A stretch of DNA of 64,000 nucleotides, taken from Candidatus Aminicenantota bacterium. Lineage in GTDB: Bacteria > Acidobacteriota > Aminicenantia > Aminicenantales > Aminicenantaceae. Under the pieces are notes generated by a model. The model saw nothing but the letters and a program-made list of their open reading frames with translations, ran no database searches and was not told the DNA's origin. Of the stretch, positions 8,946 to 16,595 are shown piece by piece. Numbering within the stretch: the first letter of the stretch is position 1; each line of letters opens with the position of its first letter. The stretch spans positions 28,106 through 92,105 of the forward strand of contig WVZL01000025.1 in assembly GCA_011772495.1 (NCBI GenBank), written 5' to 3'. Both the position numbers and the translations under genes were made by a program.

Positions 8946-10190
8946 ATGATCGAGGATTCCTTACGCAAAAAAGCTAAGAAACAACTCTATAAAGCCGCTC
9001 AGGAGATCAAGCTTGATTCGAATCTATTGAAAATTCTGGAAAAGCCAAAACGGATTCTCAAAATCTCCATTCCTATCAAATTAGATAGCGGAAAAATTAA
9101 GGCCTATATCGGCTTTCGCTGTCAGTATAACGATGCTAAAGGACCAACTAAAGGTGGGGTTCGTTACCATCCTGATGTCTCAGAAGACGAAGTCGTAGCT
9201 TTAGCGGCCTGGATGACCTGGAAGTGCGCTCTTCTCGATTTACCCTATGGCGGAGCCAAAGGAGGAATCATTTGTGATCCTAAAAAGCTCTCTGAGTCCG
9301 AGCTGGAAAGGCTGACGAGAAGATACACCACCGAGATTATGCCTGTTTTGGGTCCTCAGATCGATATTCCTGCGCCAGACGTCTATACGACTTCCAAAAC
9401 CATGGCCTGGATCATGGATACTTTTTCCATGTTCAAAGGTTACACCGAACCCAGTATCGTCACTGGAAAGCCAGAAATCCTGGGCGGCTCGAAAGGCCGA
9501 AAGGAGGCTACAGGAAGAGGGGTGGCTATCATAACTCGAGAATTCTTAAAAGCCAGAAAGAAAAGTTTAAAAGGGGCTAAAGTTGCTATGCAGGGATTCG
9601 GCAATGTCGGCGGTCATGCTGCTCTTTTCCTCTCTCAAATGGGAGCCAAAATCGTGGCTGTCTCTGATGTGTCAGGTTGCCTCGTTAACCCAGACGGTCT
9701 GGATGTCCCTGGACTTATCAATTGCGTAGAAAAACATGCCTGTGTCATCAAGCATCCAGGAAAACAAATAGATAGAGAAGAGCTCCTTTTTCAGGATGTC
9801 GATATCCTTATACCAGCTGCGCTGGAAAACCAAATTCACCGTAAGAATGCTCATAAAATTAAAGCCAGGATAATCGTCGAAGGGGCCAACGGCCCAACAA
9901 CTCCTGAAGCCGATGAAATCCTGGAGAAAAAAGGTATCCATATCATTCCTGATATCTTGGCCAATGCAGGAGGGGTTGTGGTCAGTCATCTGGAATGGGT
10001 ACAGGCCCTGAGCGGACTTTACTGGGAAGAAAAAGAGATTAACGCCGAGCTGGAGAAGAAAATGACCAAGGCTTTCCAGCATGTCTGGGAAACGGCGATC
10101 AAGAGAAAGGTTTCCCTACGTTGCGCGGCCTATGTTGTCGCCATCGAAAGGATAGCTGAAGTCTATAGCTATCGAGGACTGTTCCCTTAA
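8946..10190 (+). CDS. gdhA: Glutamate (Glu/Leu/Phe/Val family) dehydrogenase
   Basis: A 414-residue hexameric-type dehydrogenase that deaminates glutamate to 2-oxoglutarate with NAD(P)+. It shows the N-terminal substrate region KGGVRYHPDVSEDEV, catalytic lysine context PYGGAKGGI and the dinucleotide fold GFGNVGGHAALFL. Length matches NAD-type GDHs of anaerobes and archaea (about 415). The ribosome site AAAGGAGGAGCA is excellent. Divergent from the redox operon with a shared promoter region; converges on mutM with only 26 bases between stop codons. Confidence 0.95.
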   Translation: MIEDSLRKKAKKQLYKAAQEIKLDSNLLKILEKPKRILKISIPIKLDSGKIKAYIGFRCQYNDAKGPTKGGVRYHPDVSEDEVVALAAWMTWKCALLDLPYGGAKGGIICDPKKLSESELERLTRRYTTEIMPVLGPQIDIPAPDVYTTSKTMAWIMDTFSMFKGYTEPSIVTGKPEILGGSKGRKEATGRGVAIITREFLKARKKSLKGAKVAMQGFGNVGGHAALFLSQMGAKIVAVSDVSGCLVNPDGLDVPGLINCVEKHACVIKHPGKQIDREELLFQDVDILIPAALENQIHRKNAHKIKARIIVEGANGPTTPEADEILEKKGIHIIPDILANAGGVVVSHLEWVQALSGLYWEEKEINAELEKKMTKAFQHVWETAIKRKVSLRCAAYVVAIERIAEVYSYRGLFP

Positions 10191-10216
10191 ACAAGAGCCT
10201 GCTCGAATCACGTCCT

Positions 10217-11047
10217 TCAGTCAATACCTCTATTTTTCTCAACCTGACACTGGGGGCAGAAAAAGCTACTTCTTCCCCCCTTCCGTAGCCGCTCAATCTC
10301 CTCACCACATCTGGAGCAGAGTTCCGATTCCTTGCCGTAGACTCGAAGGCGATTCCTAAAATCACCTTCTTGACCCTCAGCATCCCTGAAATCACGGATT
10401 GAAGTGCCTCTGTACTCAATAGCCATTCTTAGAATGAATCGTATGGCCTTCCACAATCTCAAGAACTCCTCTTCTTCCAGCAAGGAAACAGGAAGCCCGG
10501 GATGGAGTTTAGCTTCAAAAAGAATTTCATCCGCATAAATATTGCCTATTCCAGCTAGGAAGCTCTGATTTAAGAGCAGGTTTTTCAACCGCCCTCTACG
10601 GCCCTGAAAAAGCTTTCGGAAATGAGAAAAACTCACTCGGAGGGGCTCAGGGCCTAGGTTTAAGAACTTCAAGACTTCAGGAGTAGGATAGCAAGAAATA
10701 GAACCGAACTTGCGGACGTCCCTGAACCGCAATTCATATCTGCTGTCTTTAAAGGAAAGGATGAAGTGCGTGTGTTTATCGAGAGGCCTTTCCGAAGGGA
10801 TGAAAAGAAGCTGACCGGTCATTTTTAGGTGACAAACAAGGCTTAAATTGTTCTCAAAATCGATGAGTATCCATTTTCCCCGTCGGCGGAGGTGAATGAC
10901 CTTTTTTCCTTTGAGTTTTTGTAAGATGTCTTGATCGTTGTTCTTGAGCAACCCTGGGAAAAAGAAGTTGAACGAAGAGCCTTCAAGACCAATAAGTTTT
11001 GAAGAAAGACTGCGAATAATGGTCTCTACTTCTGGAAGTTCTGGCAT
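10217..11047 (-). CDS. mutM: Formamidopyrimidine-DNA glycosylase
   Basis: A 276-residue bifunctional glycosylase/AP lyase for 8-oxoguanine. After Met removal it starts PELPEVETI, where Pro1 is the nucleophile and Glu2 the acid. The conserved lysine is in RRRGKWILIDF, and NQSFLAGIGNIYADEILF is the H2TH region. The C-terminal zinc finger is CSRCGEEIERL ending FFCPQCQ. Repair of oxidised bases fits the nearby oxygen-defence genes, though linkage may be chance. Confidence 0.96.
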   Translation of the reverse strand: MPELPEVETIIRSLSSKLIGLEGSSFNFFFPGLLKNNDQDILQKLKGKKVIHLRRRGKWILIDFENNLSLVCHLKMTGQLLFIPSERPLDKHTHFILSFKDSRYELRFRDVRKFGSISCYPTPEVLKFLNLGPEPLRVSFSHFRKLFQGRRGRLKNLLLNQSFLAGIGNIYADEILFEAKLHPGLPVSLLEEEEFLRLWKAIRFILRMAIEYRGTSIRDFRDAEGQEGDFRNRLRVYGKESELCSRCGEEIERLRKGGRSSFFCPQCQVEKNRGID

Positions 11048-11060
11048 GTTCTAATTTTAC

Positions 11061-11089
11061 TTGATTTGCATCTTTTTTTCTTTTATTAT
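11061..11089 (+). promoter_or_regulatory. Probable sigma-70 promoter of the 11102 membrane-protein gene
   Basis: TTGATT, a 17-base T-rich spacer and TATTAT. The predicted start of transcription (about 11096) is only a few bases from the ATG at 11102, and no ribosome site is visible, so the mRNA may be nearly leaderless. Confidence 0.42.
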
Positions 11090-11101
11090 GGTTAGTCAAA
11101 A

Positions 11102-11470
11102 ATGAGAGGACCTAAAATCATCTATCTCCTCCTGGGTTGGATAGTTCCTGGCCTAGGCCACATTTCCATGAAAAAATACTGGCGAGGTGGTATTTTCTTC
11201 GGCTGCATAGCTGCTATGGTTGCCATGGGACTATTCATGGGAGGAAGGATCTATTCTTTCCAGACAGAAAATCCTCTGACTATCCTTGCCTTCTTTGCCG
11301 ATATCGGGAATGGACTTCTCTATGTTCTCTCCAGGATCTTCCCTTTTGGGGAAGGAAGCCTGAAAAATATTACTTTTGAATTCGGAACAGCTTACCTAGC
11401 CGGAGCTGGTCTTCTCAATTATCTGGTTGCTTTAGATGCTCTAGATATTGCTTCAGGTAAGAAGAAATGA
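11102..11470 (+). CDS. Small membrane protein, DUF6677/TM2-like
   Basis: A 122-residue protein with hydrophobic segments at about 7-22, 29-50, 60-76 and 95-112. The start LLGWIVPGLGHISMKKYWRGG is the short helix pair with PGLGH and a basic turn seen in TM2/DUF6677-type small membrane proteins. No catalytic residues are recognisable. Its stop overlaps the next start (ATGA), so the two are translated together. The function is unknown. Confidence 0.65.
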   Translation: MRGPKIIYLLLGWIVPGLGHISMKKYWRGGIFFGCIAAMVAMGLFMGGRIYSFQTENPLTILAFFADIGNGLLYVLSRIFPFGEGSLKNITFEFGTAYLAGAGLLNYLVALDALDIASGKKK

Positions 11471-11646
11471 TTTTTAAAAGCCATATCATTTCCATGATCC
11501 TTTATTCGGGTTTTGTCTGCATTGTCTTGGCTCTCATAAGAAGAGAGGAAATAAAGGAACAGATAAAATACGGTCTATTTCTCTTTTTAATCATGGTCGT
11601 GGGAGCTCTCCTTTTCGGCTGGTTCATGTATCTGTTTGCCATTTGA
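11467..11646 (+). CDS. Small two-helix membrane protein
   Basis: Missed by the ORF track. It has 59 residues, MIFKSHIISMILYSGFVCIV and onward, with two transmembrane helices (about 8-24 and 35-57) joined by a charged loop RREEIKEQIK. The ATG overlaps the stop of the upstream membrane gene by four bases, which strongly supports that it is real. I do not recognise the family; it probably works with its upstream partner. Confidence 0.7.
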   Translation: MIFKSHIISMILYSGFVCIVLALIRREEIKEQIKYGLFLFLIMVVGALLFGWFMYLFAI

Positions 11647-11700
11647 ACTATCCTTGTCTTAATTTCCTCAATATCTCTAATCCCAAAGATTCCTTCTCCT

Positions 11701-11728
11701 TTGATTCAAAAAATCGATATGATATAAT
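11701..11728 (+). promoter_or_regulatory. Sigma-70 promoter of gatB
   Basis: TTGATT, a 16-base spacer and a perfect TATAAT, 26 bases ahead of the gatB ATG. An AAGGGAT ribosome site lies between. Confidence 0.65.
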
Positions 11729-11753
11729 CCTAACCTAGCCAAGGGATTTCCTG

Positions 11754-13268
11754 ATGTACGAACCTGTCATAGGTCTCGAAATTCACGCCCAGCTCCTGAC
11801 GAAAACAAAGCTCTTCTGCGGCTGCAGTGCTGCCTACGGAAATCCGCCAAACTCCCTTACTTGTCCTATGTGCTTAGGTCTTCCTGGGGCTCTTCCGGTT
11901 CTCAATCATGAAGCTGTGGTCATGGCTGTCAAACTCGCCCTAGCTGTCAAAGCAAAAATCCATCTTTGTTCTGTGTTCAGCCGAAAAAACTATTTTTATC
12001 CTGATTTACCAAAAGGTTATCAGGTCACTCAATACCAACATCCTATCGCTTCCGAAGGACGTTTAAGAATTGGATACAATGGAAGTATTAAAGCCATTGG
12101 TATCGAAAGGATAAACCTTGAAGAGGATGCAGGGAAATCTATCCATGACCATAGACCAGAATCTCCAGAAAAAACTTACCTAGATTTCAACCGGAGCGGT
12201 GTACCTCTTCTGGAAATAGTGAGTAAACCCGAAATAAATTCACCCTCTGAAGCAGTCGAATTTCTTCAGCTTTTCAGAACGGTCCTGCAATATCTCGAGA
12301 TTTGCAGCGGAAACATGGAAGAGGGAACTTTTCGGTGCGATGCCAATCTTTCGGTGAGAAAGAAATGGGCCCAAGAAATGGGCGTAAAAGCTGAAATTAA
12401 AAATATCAACTCTTTCCGTTTTCTTCAAAAAGCCTTAGAATACGAAGCCTGCCGACAGATGGAACTCATTAAGGCCGGAAAACCTATCAAACAAGAAACG
12501 AGATTCTGGGATGAGCGCCAAAATCAAACTCTCCCCATGAGGAGCAAAGAGGAAGCCCATGATTACCGTTACTTTCCTGAACCCGATCTTCCTCCACTCG
12601 TCATTCCGGAAAAGCTCATAAAAAGAATAAAAGCCACTCTCCCTGAGCTTCCTCAGGAAAAGATAGAGAGGTTTAAACAAAAATACAAACTCCCGCCCTA
12701 CGATGCCAAAATATTGTCAGCCTCCAGAGATCTAGCAGACTATTTTGAACAGACAGCTGTCGAATCGAATAATCCGAAGCAGTCAAGCAACTGGATAATG
12801 AGAGATGTTCTTCAGTATCTTAAAGAGGAAAATATGGATATTTCTCAATTCCCCTTGCCCCCAAAATATCTAGCCGAGCTCATCCTCTTGGTAGAGAACA
12901 AGAAAATAAGCCTTAGGATAGCCAAAGAGAAAGTCTTCCCGCGGATGACCGGCACCAGGAAAAGGGCCGGAAGAATCGTGAAGGAGGAGGGGCTGAGCCA
13001 GATTTCTGATGTTTCCCAGATCGAAAAGCTGGCCCGGAAAACAATTAAAAGAAACCCTCGTTTAGTACAGCAATACAAAGGAGGGAAAGTGCAAGTGCTT
13101 AGCTTCCTGGTCGGACAAGTCATGAAAGAAACAAAGGGTACGGCCAATCCTCAGCTTGTCAATAAGATCCTGAAAGAAGCCTTAAATAGTTTATCTGATT
13201 CGTCTAGTTCGAAAAGAAAAAAGCTAAATAAACTGAAACAGACTAAACATACTAGACAGACTAAATAA
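11754..13268 (+). CDS. gatB: Asp/Glu-tRNA(Asn/Gln) amidotransferase subunit B
   Basis: A 504-residue GatB, which phosphorylates mischarged Glu-tRNA(Gln)/Asp-tRNA(Asn) for amidation by GatA. The start YEPVIGLEIHAQLLTKTKLFCGC, the zinc cysteines (including TCPMCLGLPGALP) and the SGVPLLEIVSKPEI and HDYRYFPEPDLPP motifs are all present, with the YqeY-like tail domain at the C-terminus. gatA and gatC are not in this window. The last 16 codons (KLNKLKQTKHTRQTK) are encoded by the 9-bp minisatellite, so the tail is family-atypical and Lys/Thr-rich. The ribosome site is AAGGGAT. Confidence 0.96.
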   Translation: MYEPVIGLEIHAQLLTKTKLFCGCSAAYGNPPNSLTCPMCLGLPGALPVLNHEAVVMAVKLALAVKAKIHLCSVFSRKNYFYPDLPKGYQVTQYQHPIASEGRLRIGYNGSIKAIGIERINLEEDAGKSIHDHRPESPEKTYLDFNRSGVPLLEIVSKPEINSPSEAVEFLQLFRTVLQYLEICSGNMEEGTFRCDANLSVRKKWAQEMGVKAEIKNINSFRFLQKALEYEACRQMELIKAGKPIKQETRFWDERQNQTLPMRSKEEAHDYRYFPEPDLPPLVIPEKLIKRIKATLPELPQEKIERFKQKYKLPPYDAKILSASRDLADYFEQTAVESNNPKQSSNWIMRDVLQYLKEENMDISQFPLPPKYLAELILLVENKKISLRIAKEKVFPRMTGTRKRAGRIVKEEGLSQISDVSQIEKLARKTIKRNPRLVQQYKGGKVQVLSFLVGQVMKETKGTANPQLVNKILKEALNSLSDSSSSKRKKLNKLKQTKHTRQTK

Positions 13269-13328
13269 ACAAGATAAACTAAATGAACGAAATAAACTAA
13301 ATAAACTAGACAAACTAGACAGACTAAA
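13221..13328 (+). repeat. Degenerate 9-bp minisatellite, 12 units, ending at the ftsE start codon
   Basis: The 108 bases divide exactly into twelve 9-mers around the consensus YARACTARA, for example TAAACTAAA, CAAACTAGA and CAGACTAAA. Five units and the stop codon of gatB lie inside it, read in frame as tripeptides such as QTK. The last unit ends one base before the ftsE ATG, so ftsE has no Shine-Dalgarno sequence of its own. Confidence 0.85.
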
Positions 13329-13994
13329 ATGATAGAGCTTTATCACATCTGGAAGCAGTACCAGAAGCCACACTGGGCTCTCTCTGACATCACTCTCAAG
13401 ATAAGAAAAGGAGATTTTCATTTCATCACTGGACCGAGCGGGTCGGGGAAGACGACTCTTTTAAGGATTGTTTATAGAGAGCTCTTTCCCACCCTTGGAC
13501 AAATCATCATTGACGGCCGAAATACTCTCCGTATACCCGAGCACAGAATTTACAAATTGAGAAGAATCATGGGCATCGTCTTCCAAGACTTCCGTCTTCT
13601 CTTCCACCGAAGGGTTTTCGATAATGTGGGAACAGTGCTCCAGGTCCTGGGAACACCTCAAAAAGAAATACGCAGAAAGGTCTTTAACGCTCTCCGGATG
13701 GTTAATCTCCAGCACAAAATGTGGGAATATCCTTCCCGTTTATCTTATGGTGAACAACAAAGAGTGGCCATTGCTCGAGCAGTGGTGAATAATCCAAAAA
13801 TCATTTTAGCGGACGAACCCACTGGAAACTTGGATCCAGAGCTGGCCTTTGAGATCATGGGCTTGTTCAAAGAAATAAACAAACAGGGCACCACCATCAT
13901 TGTGGCTACCCATGACAGGGAATTGATTCGACATTTTGGATATAAAATTCTATTCCTTCAAAAGGGAAAGCTAATCGGAAAGGAAGGATTCTGA
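13329..13994 (+). CDS. ftsE: Cell-division ABC transporter ATP-binding protein
   Basis: A 221-residue ABC ATPase that pairs with FtsX to control septal cell-wall hydrolases. Walker A is GPSGSGKTT, the Q-loop follows as FQDFRLL, the signature is LSYGEQQRVAIARA, and Walker B is IILADEPTGNLDPE. The N-terminus (aromatic WALSDITLKI) and length are typical of FtsE. Its start codon abuts the 9-bp minisatellite and lacks a ribosome site. ftsX follows directly, overlapping the stop codon. Confidence 0.94.
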   Translation: MIELYHIWKQYQKPHWALSDITLKIRKGDFHFITGPSGSGKTTLLRIVYRELFPTLGQIIIDGRNTLRIPEHRIYKLRRIMGIVFQDFRLLFHRRVFDNVGTVLQVLGTPQKEIRRKVFNALRMVNLQHKMWEYPSRLSYGEQQRVAIARAVVNNPKIILADEPTGNLDPELAFEIMGLFKEINKQGTTIIVATHDRELIRHFGYKILFLQKGKLIGKEGF

Positions 13995-14890
13995 TTACAC
14001 AAAAATTAATTTATCTCATCCGGGAGACAATAAATAATCTTTGGCAGTACAGGGTCCGGAACTTCTTCTCGGTGACTATTATCTGCTTGTCTCTCTTGTT
14101 CCTAGGAATTTTTCTCTCTCTCTCGAACAATCTCCAATACACGGCCCAAGAGCTCTCCAAAAATATGATAGCTGTATTTTTCCTCAGCAAAGATACCTCC
14201 CAAAAAGAATTAAACTCGGTCGAACAGACTCTAAAGAAATTCCATCTGGTAACCAATGTTCGATTCATCAGCTCAGAGCAAGCTTTAAAGAAATTTAAGG
14301 TTGACTTTCCTGAGCTCCGGCAAATTATCGATAATTTGAAGATAAATCCTTTCCCGTCATCGTTAGAGGTTTCATTGAGCGAGAAAGCACTGACGTCCAA
14401 CGAGATTCTGGGTTTTATCGACGAAATGAGAAACATGAAAGGTGTCGAAGATGTTCAATTCAATAGGGATTGGGTGGAGAAGATGCAGTCCTTCAGCAAG
14501 CTTACCAAGGCCATAGGCCTCTTTTTAGGAGGAATTTTAATCCTGGCCTCCTTTTTCATCATCTCGAATGTCATCAAATTGAGTGTCTTTGCCCGGAAAG
14601 ATGAGATCGAAATCCTGAGGCTTGTGGGTGCCTCGAACACATTCATAAAAACTCCTTTCCTGCTCGAGGGAATTGTGCTAGGAATTTGCGGGGGCTCGCT
14701 TTCTCTCCTCTTTCTTTTTCTTCTAGTGAAGATATTTCCCTTTTATCTCGGGAGCTCCCTAGGCGTACTCAATGAACTTATCAATTTCCGGTATCTAACC
14801 CTATCGCAAAGCCTAAGCCTAGTAGGAGGAGGAGCTTTTATCGGCTTCTCGGGGAGCTTGAGCTCGCTTTCACGTTTCCTCAAGATATAA
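13994..14890 (+). CDS. ftsX: Cell-division permease-like protein FtsX, probably starting at an ATT codon
   Basis: The track begins this gene at a GTG (14072) inside the first membrane helix. The frame stays open upstream and encodes TQKLIYLIRETINNLWQYRV, the amphipathic N-terminal helix that all FtsX proteins have before helix 1. No ATG, GTG or TTG exists there; the ATT at 13994, which shares a base with the ftsE stop (TGATT) and sits 6 bases after AGGAAGG, is the best start. A CTG at 13991 is the alternative. The protein has 298 residues, a normal FtsX length, with one N-terminal helix, an extracellular domain (ECD, about 50-175) and three C-terminal helices. Confidence 0.85.
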   Translation: MTQKLIYLIRETINNLWQYRVRNFFSVTIICLSLLFLGIFLSLSNNLQYTAQELSKNMIAVFFLSKDTSQKELNSVEQTLKKFHLVTNVRFISSEQALKKFKVDFPELRQIIDNLKINPFPSSLEVSLSEKALTSNEILGFIDEMRNMKGVEDVQFNRDWVEKMQSFSKLTKAIGLFLGGILILASFFIISNVIKLSVFARKDEIEILRLVGASNTFIKTPFLLEGIVLGICGGSLSLLFLFLLVKIFPFYLGSSLGVLNELINFRYLTLSQSLSLVGGGAFIGFSGSLSSLSRFLKI

Positions 14891-14916
14891 AGCTGGATAA
14901 ACTCATTAAACGAGTT
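14890..14916 (+). repeat. Short remnant of the 9-bp repeat
   Basis: AAGCTGGAT-AAACTCATT-AAACGAGTT: three degenerate 9-mers related to the array at 13221, in the gap after ftsX. A weak match. Confidence 0.35.
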
Positions 14917-14931
14917 CTGTCCCTTAATTTC

Positions 14932-15585
14932 TTAAGTTCTTCGGAATATCTCGCGCGATAATCTATGGGCTACTCTTAGGGGCTCTGGAATCCGGAATTT
15001 AGTGCAGCTCAGCACGATTTCGATCGAAGATGTAATATCAGTTCTATTGCCAGGAGAAACAAAAACAGGTTTGATTCCGGTTCGTGTTCTGAGGCATACA
15101 CCTACTTTTTCTTGCTTATCGTTCAGGAGAGAAGTGTAGGCTCCCCTGTTTTCAGAGGGCAGAAGGAAGGGATATAACGGATTCTTGGCGCAGCCGATGG
15201 TGGCGATTCCCAGGAGGATCCCGATATAGGAAGCCAAGCCCATTCTCCTGGGATGAGCAATTCCGTTGCCATCGAAAAAAGTGACTTCTGGCTTTTTTTT
15301 GATCTTGCGGAAAGCATCAAAAAAAACAGGCCCTTCTCGAAATGACAAGAAGGTTGGAACATAGGGAAACTTGACCTTTTGTATCGCCTGAGAAGTCTCT
15401 ACGATATCAAAGTCTGGAAGTCTCAGAACTACGATACTGGCTCCTATACGTTCCTTTTTTTTATCATAGCCACAATCAGCCCCTCCCACCAAGTTCACGG
15501 GCTTGACATACTTTTTGAGTTCCAGTCTAGAGGCTAATCTCTCCTGCAATTTGGCTAGTGTTTCTAAATCTGCCTGTTCCACCAT
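14932..15585 (-). CDS. nfi: Endonuclease V
   Basis: A 217-residue deoxyinosine 3'-endonuclease. It has the wedge motif PYVPTFLSFREGP with the catalytic Glu, the metal aspartates in GGADCGYD and FFDGNGIAHPRRMGLAS, and the conserved C-terminal RTGIKPVFVSPGNR region. Family-typical length. It lies convergent to ftsX with 41 bases between stops. It starts its family a new unit, facing away from the RodZ-like gene. The start ATG is followed by VEQADLETL. Confidence 0.93.
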   Translation of the reverse strand: MVEQADLETLAKLQERLASRLELKKYVKPVNLVGGADCGYDKKKERIGASIVVLRLPDFDIVETSQAIQKVKFPYVPTFLSFREGPVFFDAFRKIKKKPEVTFFDGNGIAHPRRMGLASYIGILLGIATIGCAKNPLYPFLLPSENRGAYTSLLNDKQEKVGVCLRTRTGIKPVFVSPGNRTDITSSIEIVLSCTKFRIPEPLRVAHRLSREIFRRT

Positions 15586-15650
15586 TTGAATCTATGTCTT
15601 TGTCTTGGATGGTTTGTCAGGTAGAGCTAGTATATATATAAACCTTAAAA

Positions 15651-15686
15651 TAAACAACCTAACCAGAATAGACTGAATCGACTAAA
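15651..15686 (+). repeat. Degenerate 9-bp repeat units between nfi and the RodZ-like gene
   Basis: TAAACAACC-TAACCAGAA-TAGACTGAA-TCGACTAAA keeps a 9-base register and resembles the 13221 array. It lies next to a TATATATATA run at 15631-15640. Divergence is high. Confidence 0.4.
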
Positions 15687-15750
15687 TATAATTGAGACAA
15701 CGAAAAAATTACATCAAATCCTGGGGTCAAGTCAGTCTAGCTTCTGGTAA

Positions 15751-15779
15751 TTGACATGTTTTTTCAATTATCCTAAAAT
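15751..15779 (+). promoter_or_regulatory. Sigma-70 promoter of the RodZ-like/NtrYX unit
   Basis: A perfect TTGACA, a 17-base spacer and TAAAAT. Transcription would begin at about 15786, only a few bases from the ATG at 15789, and no ribosome site is seen (TCTGGTACGA), which suggests a nearly leaderless mRNA. Confidence 0.6.
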
Positions 15780-15788
15780 CTGGTACGA

Positions 15789-16559
15789 ATGGCATCTCTT
15801 GGGCAAGAACTCAAAAGAGAGAGAGAGTTAAGGGGGATCTCTTTAAAAGAAATTGCCGGCTCCACCAAGATCAATATGAAATTCCTTCAAGCTTTGGAGA
15901 ATGATGAATTAGAGATTCTTCCAGGAGAATTTTTCATAAAAGGAATTCTCTCTGCCTATGCTAGGTGTCTAGGACTGGAAAAGGAATATGTTCTGAACAA
16001 ATACTATGAAGACTCTCTTCTCAAAGAGCAAGATTCAGAAGTAGAACAACGTACAGAGAAAAGCTCTCCCAATGTTTTTCCAAGAAAACTTAATTTTTTC
16101 AGCCTGGTCTTTATATCTGTATTGCTATTTATCGTTTTTTTATCCTTCTATTTCATTGCTCGGCCCCGAAAATCTGCTGAAGCTTACCCAGAAACACAAA
16201 TTGCTGTACCAATACAGGAGCAAGAGCCGATCCCTCCTCCCAAAGAGCTCCCTCAGATAAAAGAAGCATCAGAATTAGGCCTTAAAATTTCCTTCCTCCA
16301 TGATACCTGGATCCAAGTTTACGCTGACGGAGAACTCGTCCTGGATGGATTGATGAGCGAAGGTGAGGAAGCCAGCGTCAGAGCAAGAGAGGAGTTGATC
16401 CTTCACTTAGGGAACGCTGGGGGAATATCTTATTCCTTGAATGGTAGAATAGGGAAGCCTCTGGGAGTCTTGGGTGCAGTGCGGAAAAACATTAAGATAG
16501 ATTTCGATAATTTCAACGAGTTTCTTGTCCAAAGTGAACAAGAAGAGAAAGAAAAATAA
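15789..16559 (+). CDS. RodZ-like membrane protein with N-terminal HTH and C-terminal DUF4115-type domain
   Basis: A 256-residue protein. Residues 1-70 form an XRE/RodZ-type helix-turn-helix (LGQELKRERELRGISLKEIA, then KFLQALENDELEILPGEFF). One transmembrane helix lies at about 101-122, followed by a Pro-rich linker and a C-terminal domain from about 160 (HDTWIQVYADGELVLDG) as in RodZ, where it lies in the periplasm and helps the elongasome. RodZ/YmfM is the closest known type, but homologues next to other genes also exist. The gene lies 36 bases before the NtrY-like kinase and is probably co-transcribed with it. Confidence 0.8.
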   Translation: MASLGQELKRERELRGISLKEIAGSTKINMKFLQALENDELEILPGEFFIKGILSAYARCLGLEKEYVLNKYYEDSLLKEQDSEVEQRTEKSSPNVFPRKLNFFSLVFISVLLFIVFLSFYFIARPRKSAEAYPETQIAVPIQEQEPIPPPKELPQIKEASELGLKISFLHDTWIQVYADGELVLDGLMSEGEEASVRAREELILHLGNAGGISYSLNGRIGKPLGVLGAVRKNIKIDFDNFNEFLVQSEQEEKEK

Positions 16560-16595
16560 AAAAGAGCAAAAAAGAGGAATAGGAAAAGGAAAAAA

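Noticed and set aside
13221-13328. CRISPR array
   Set aside because: Units are 9 bases with no spacers and no cas genes are present.
13224-13421. Minus-strand Ser/Leu-rich ORF of 65 residues
   Set aside because: It is the reverse reading of the 9-bp minisatellite (SLSSLFSLF-like periodicity), with no start signals.
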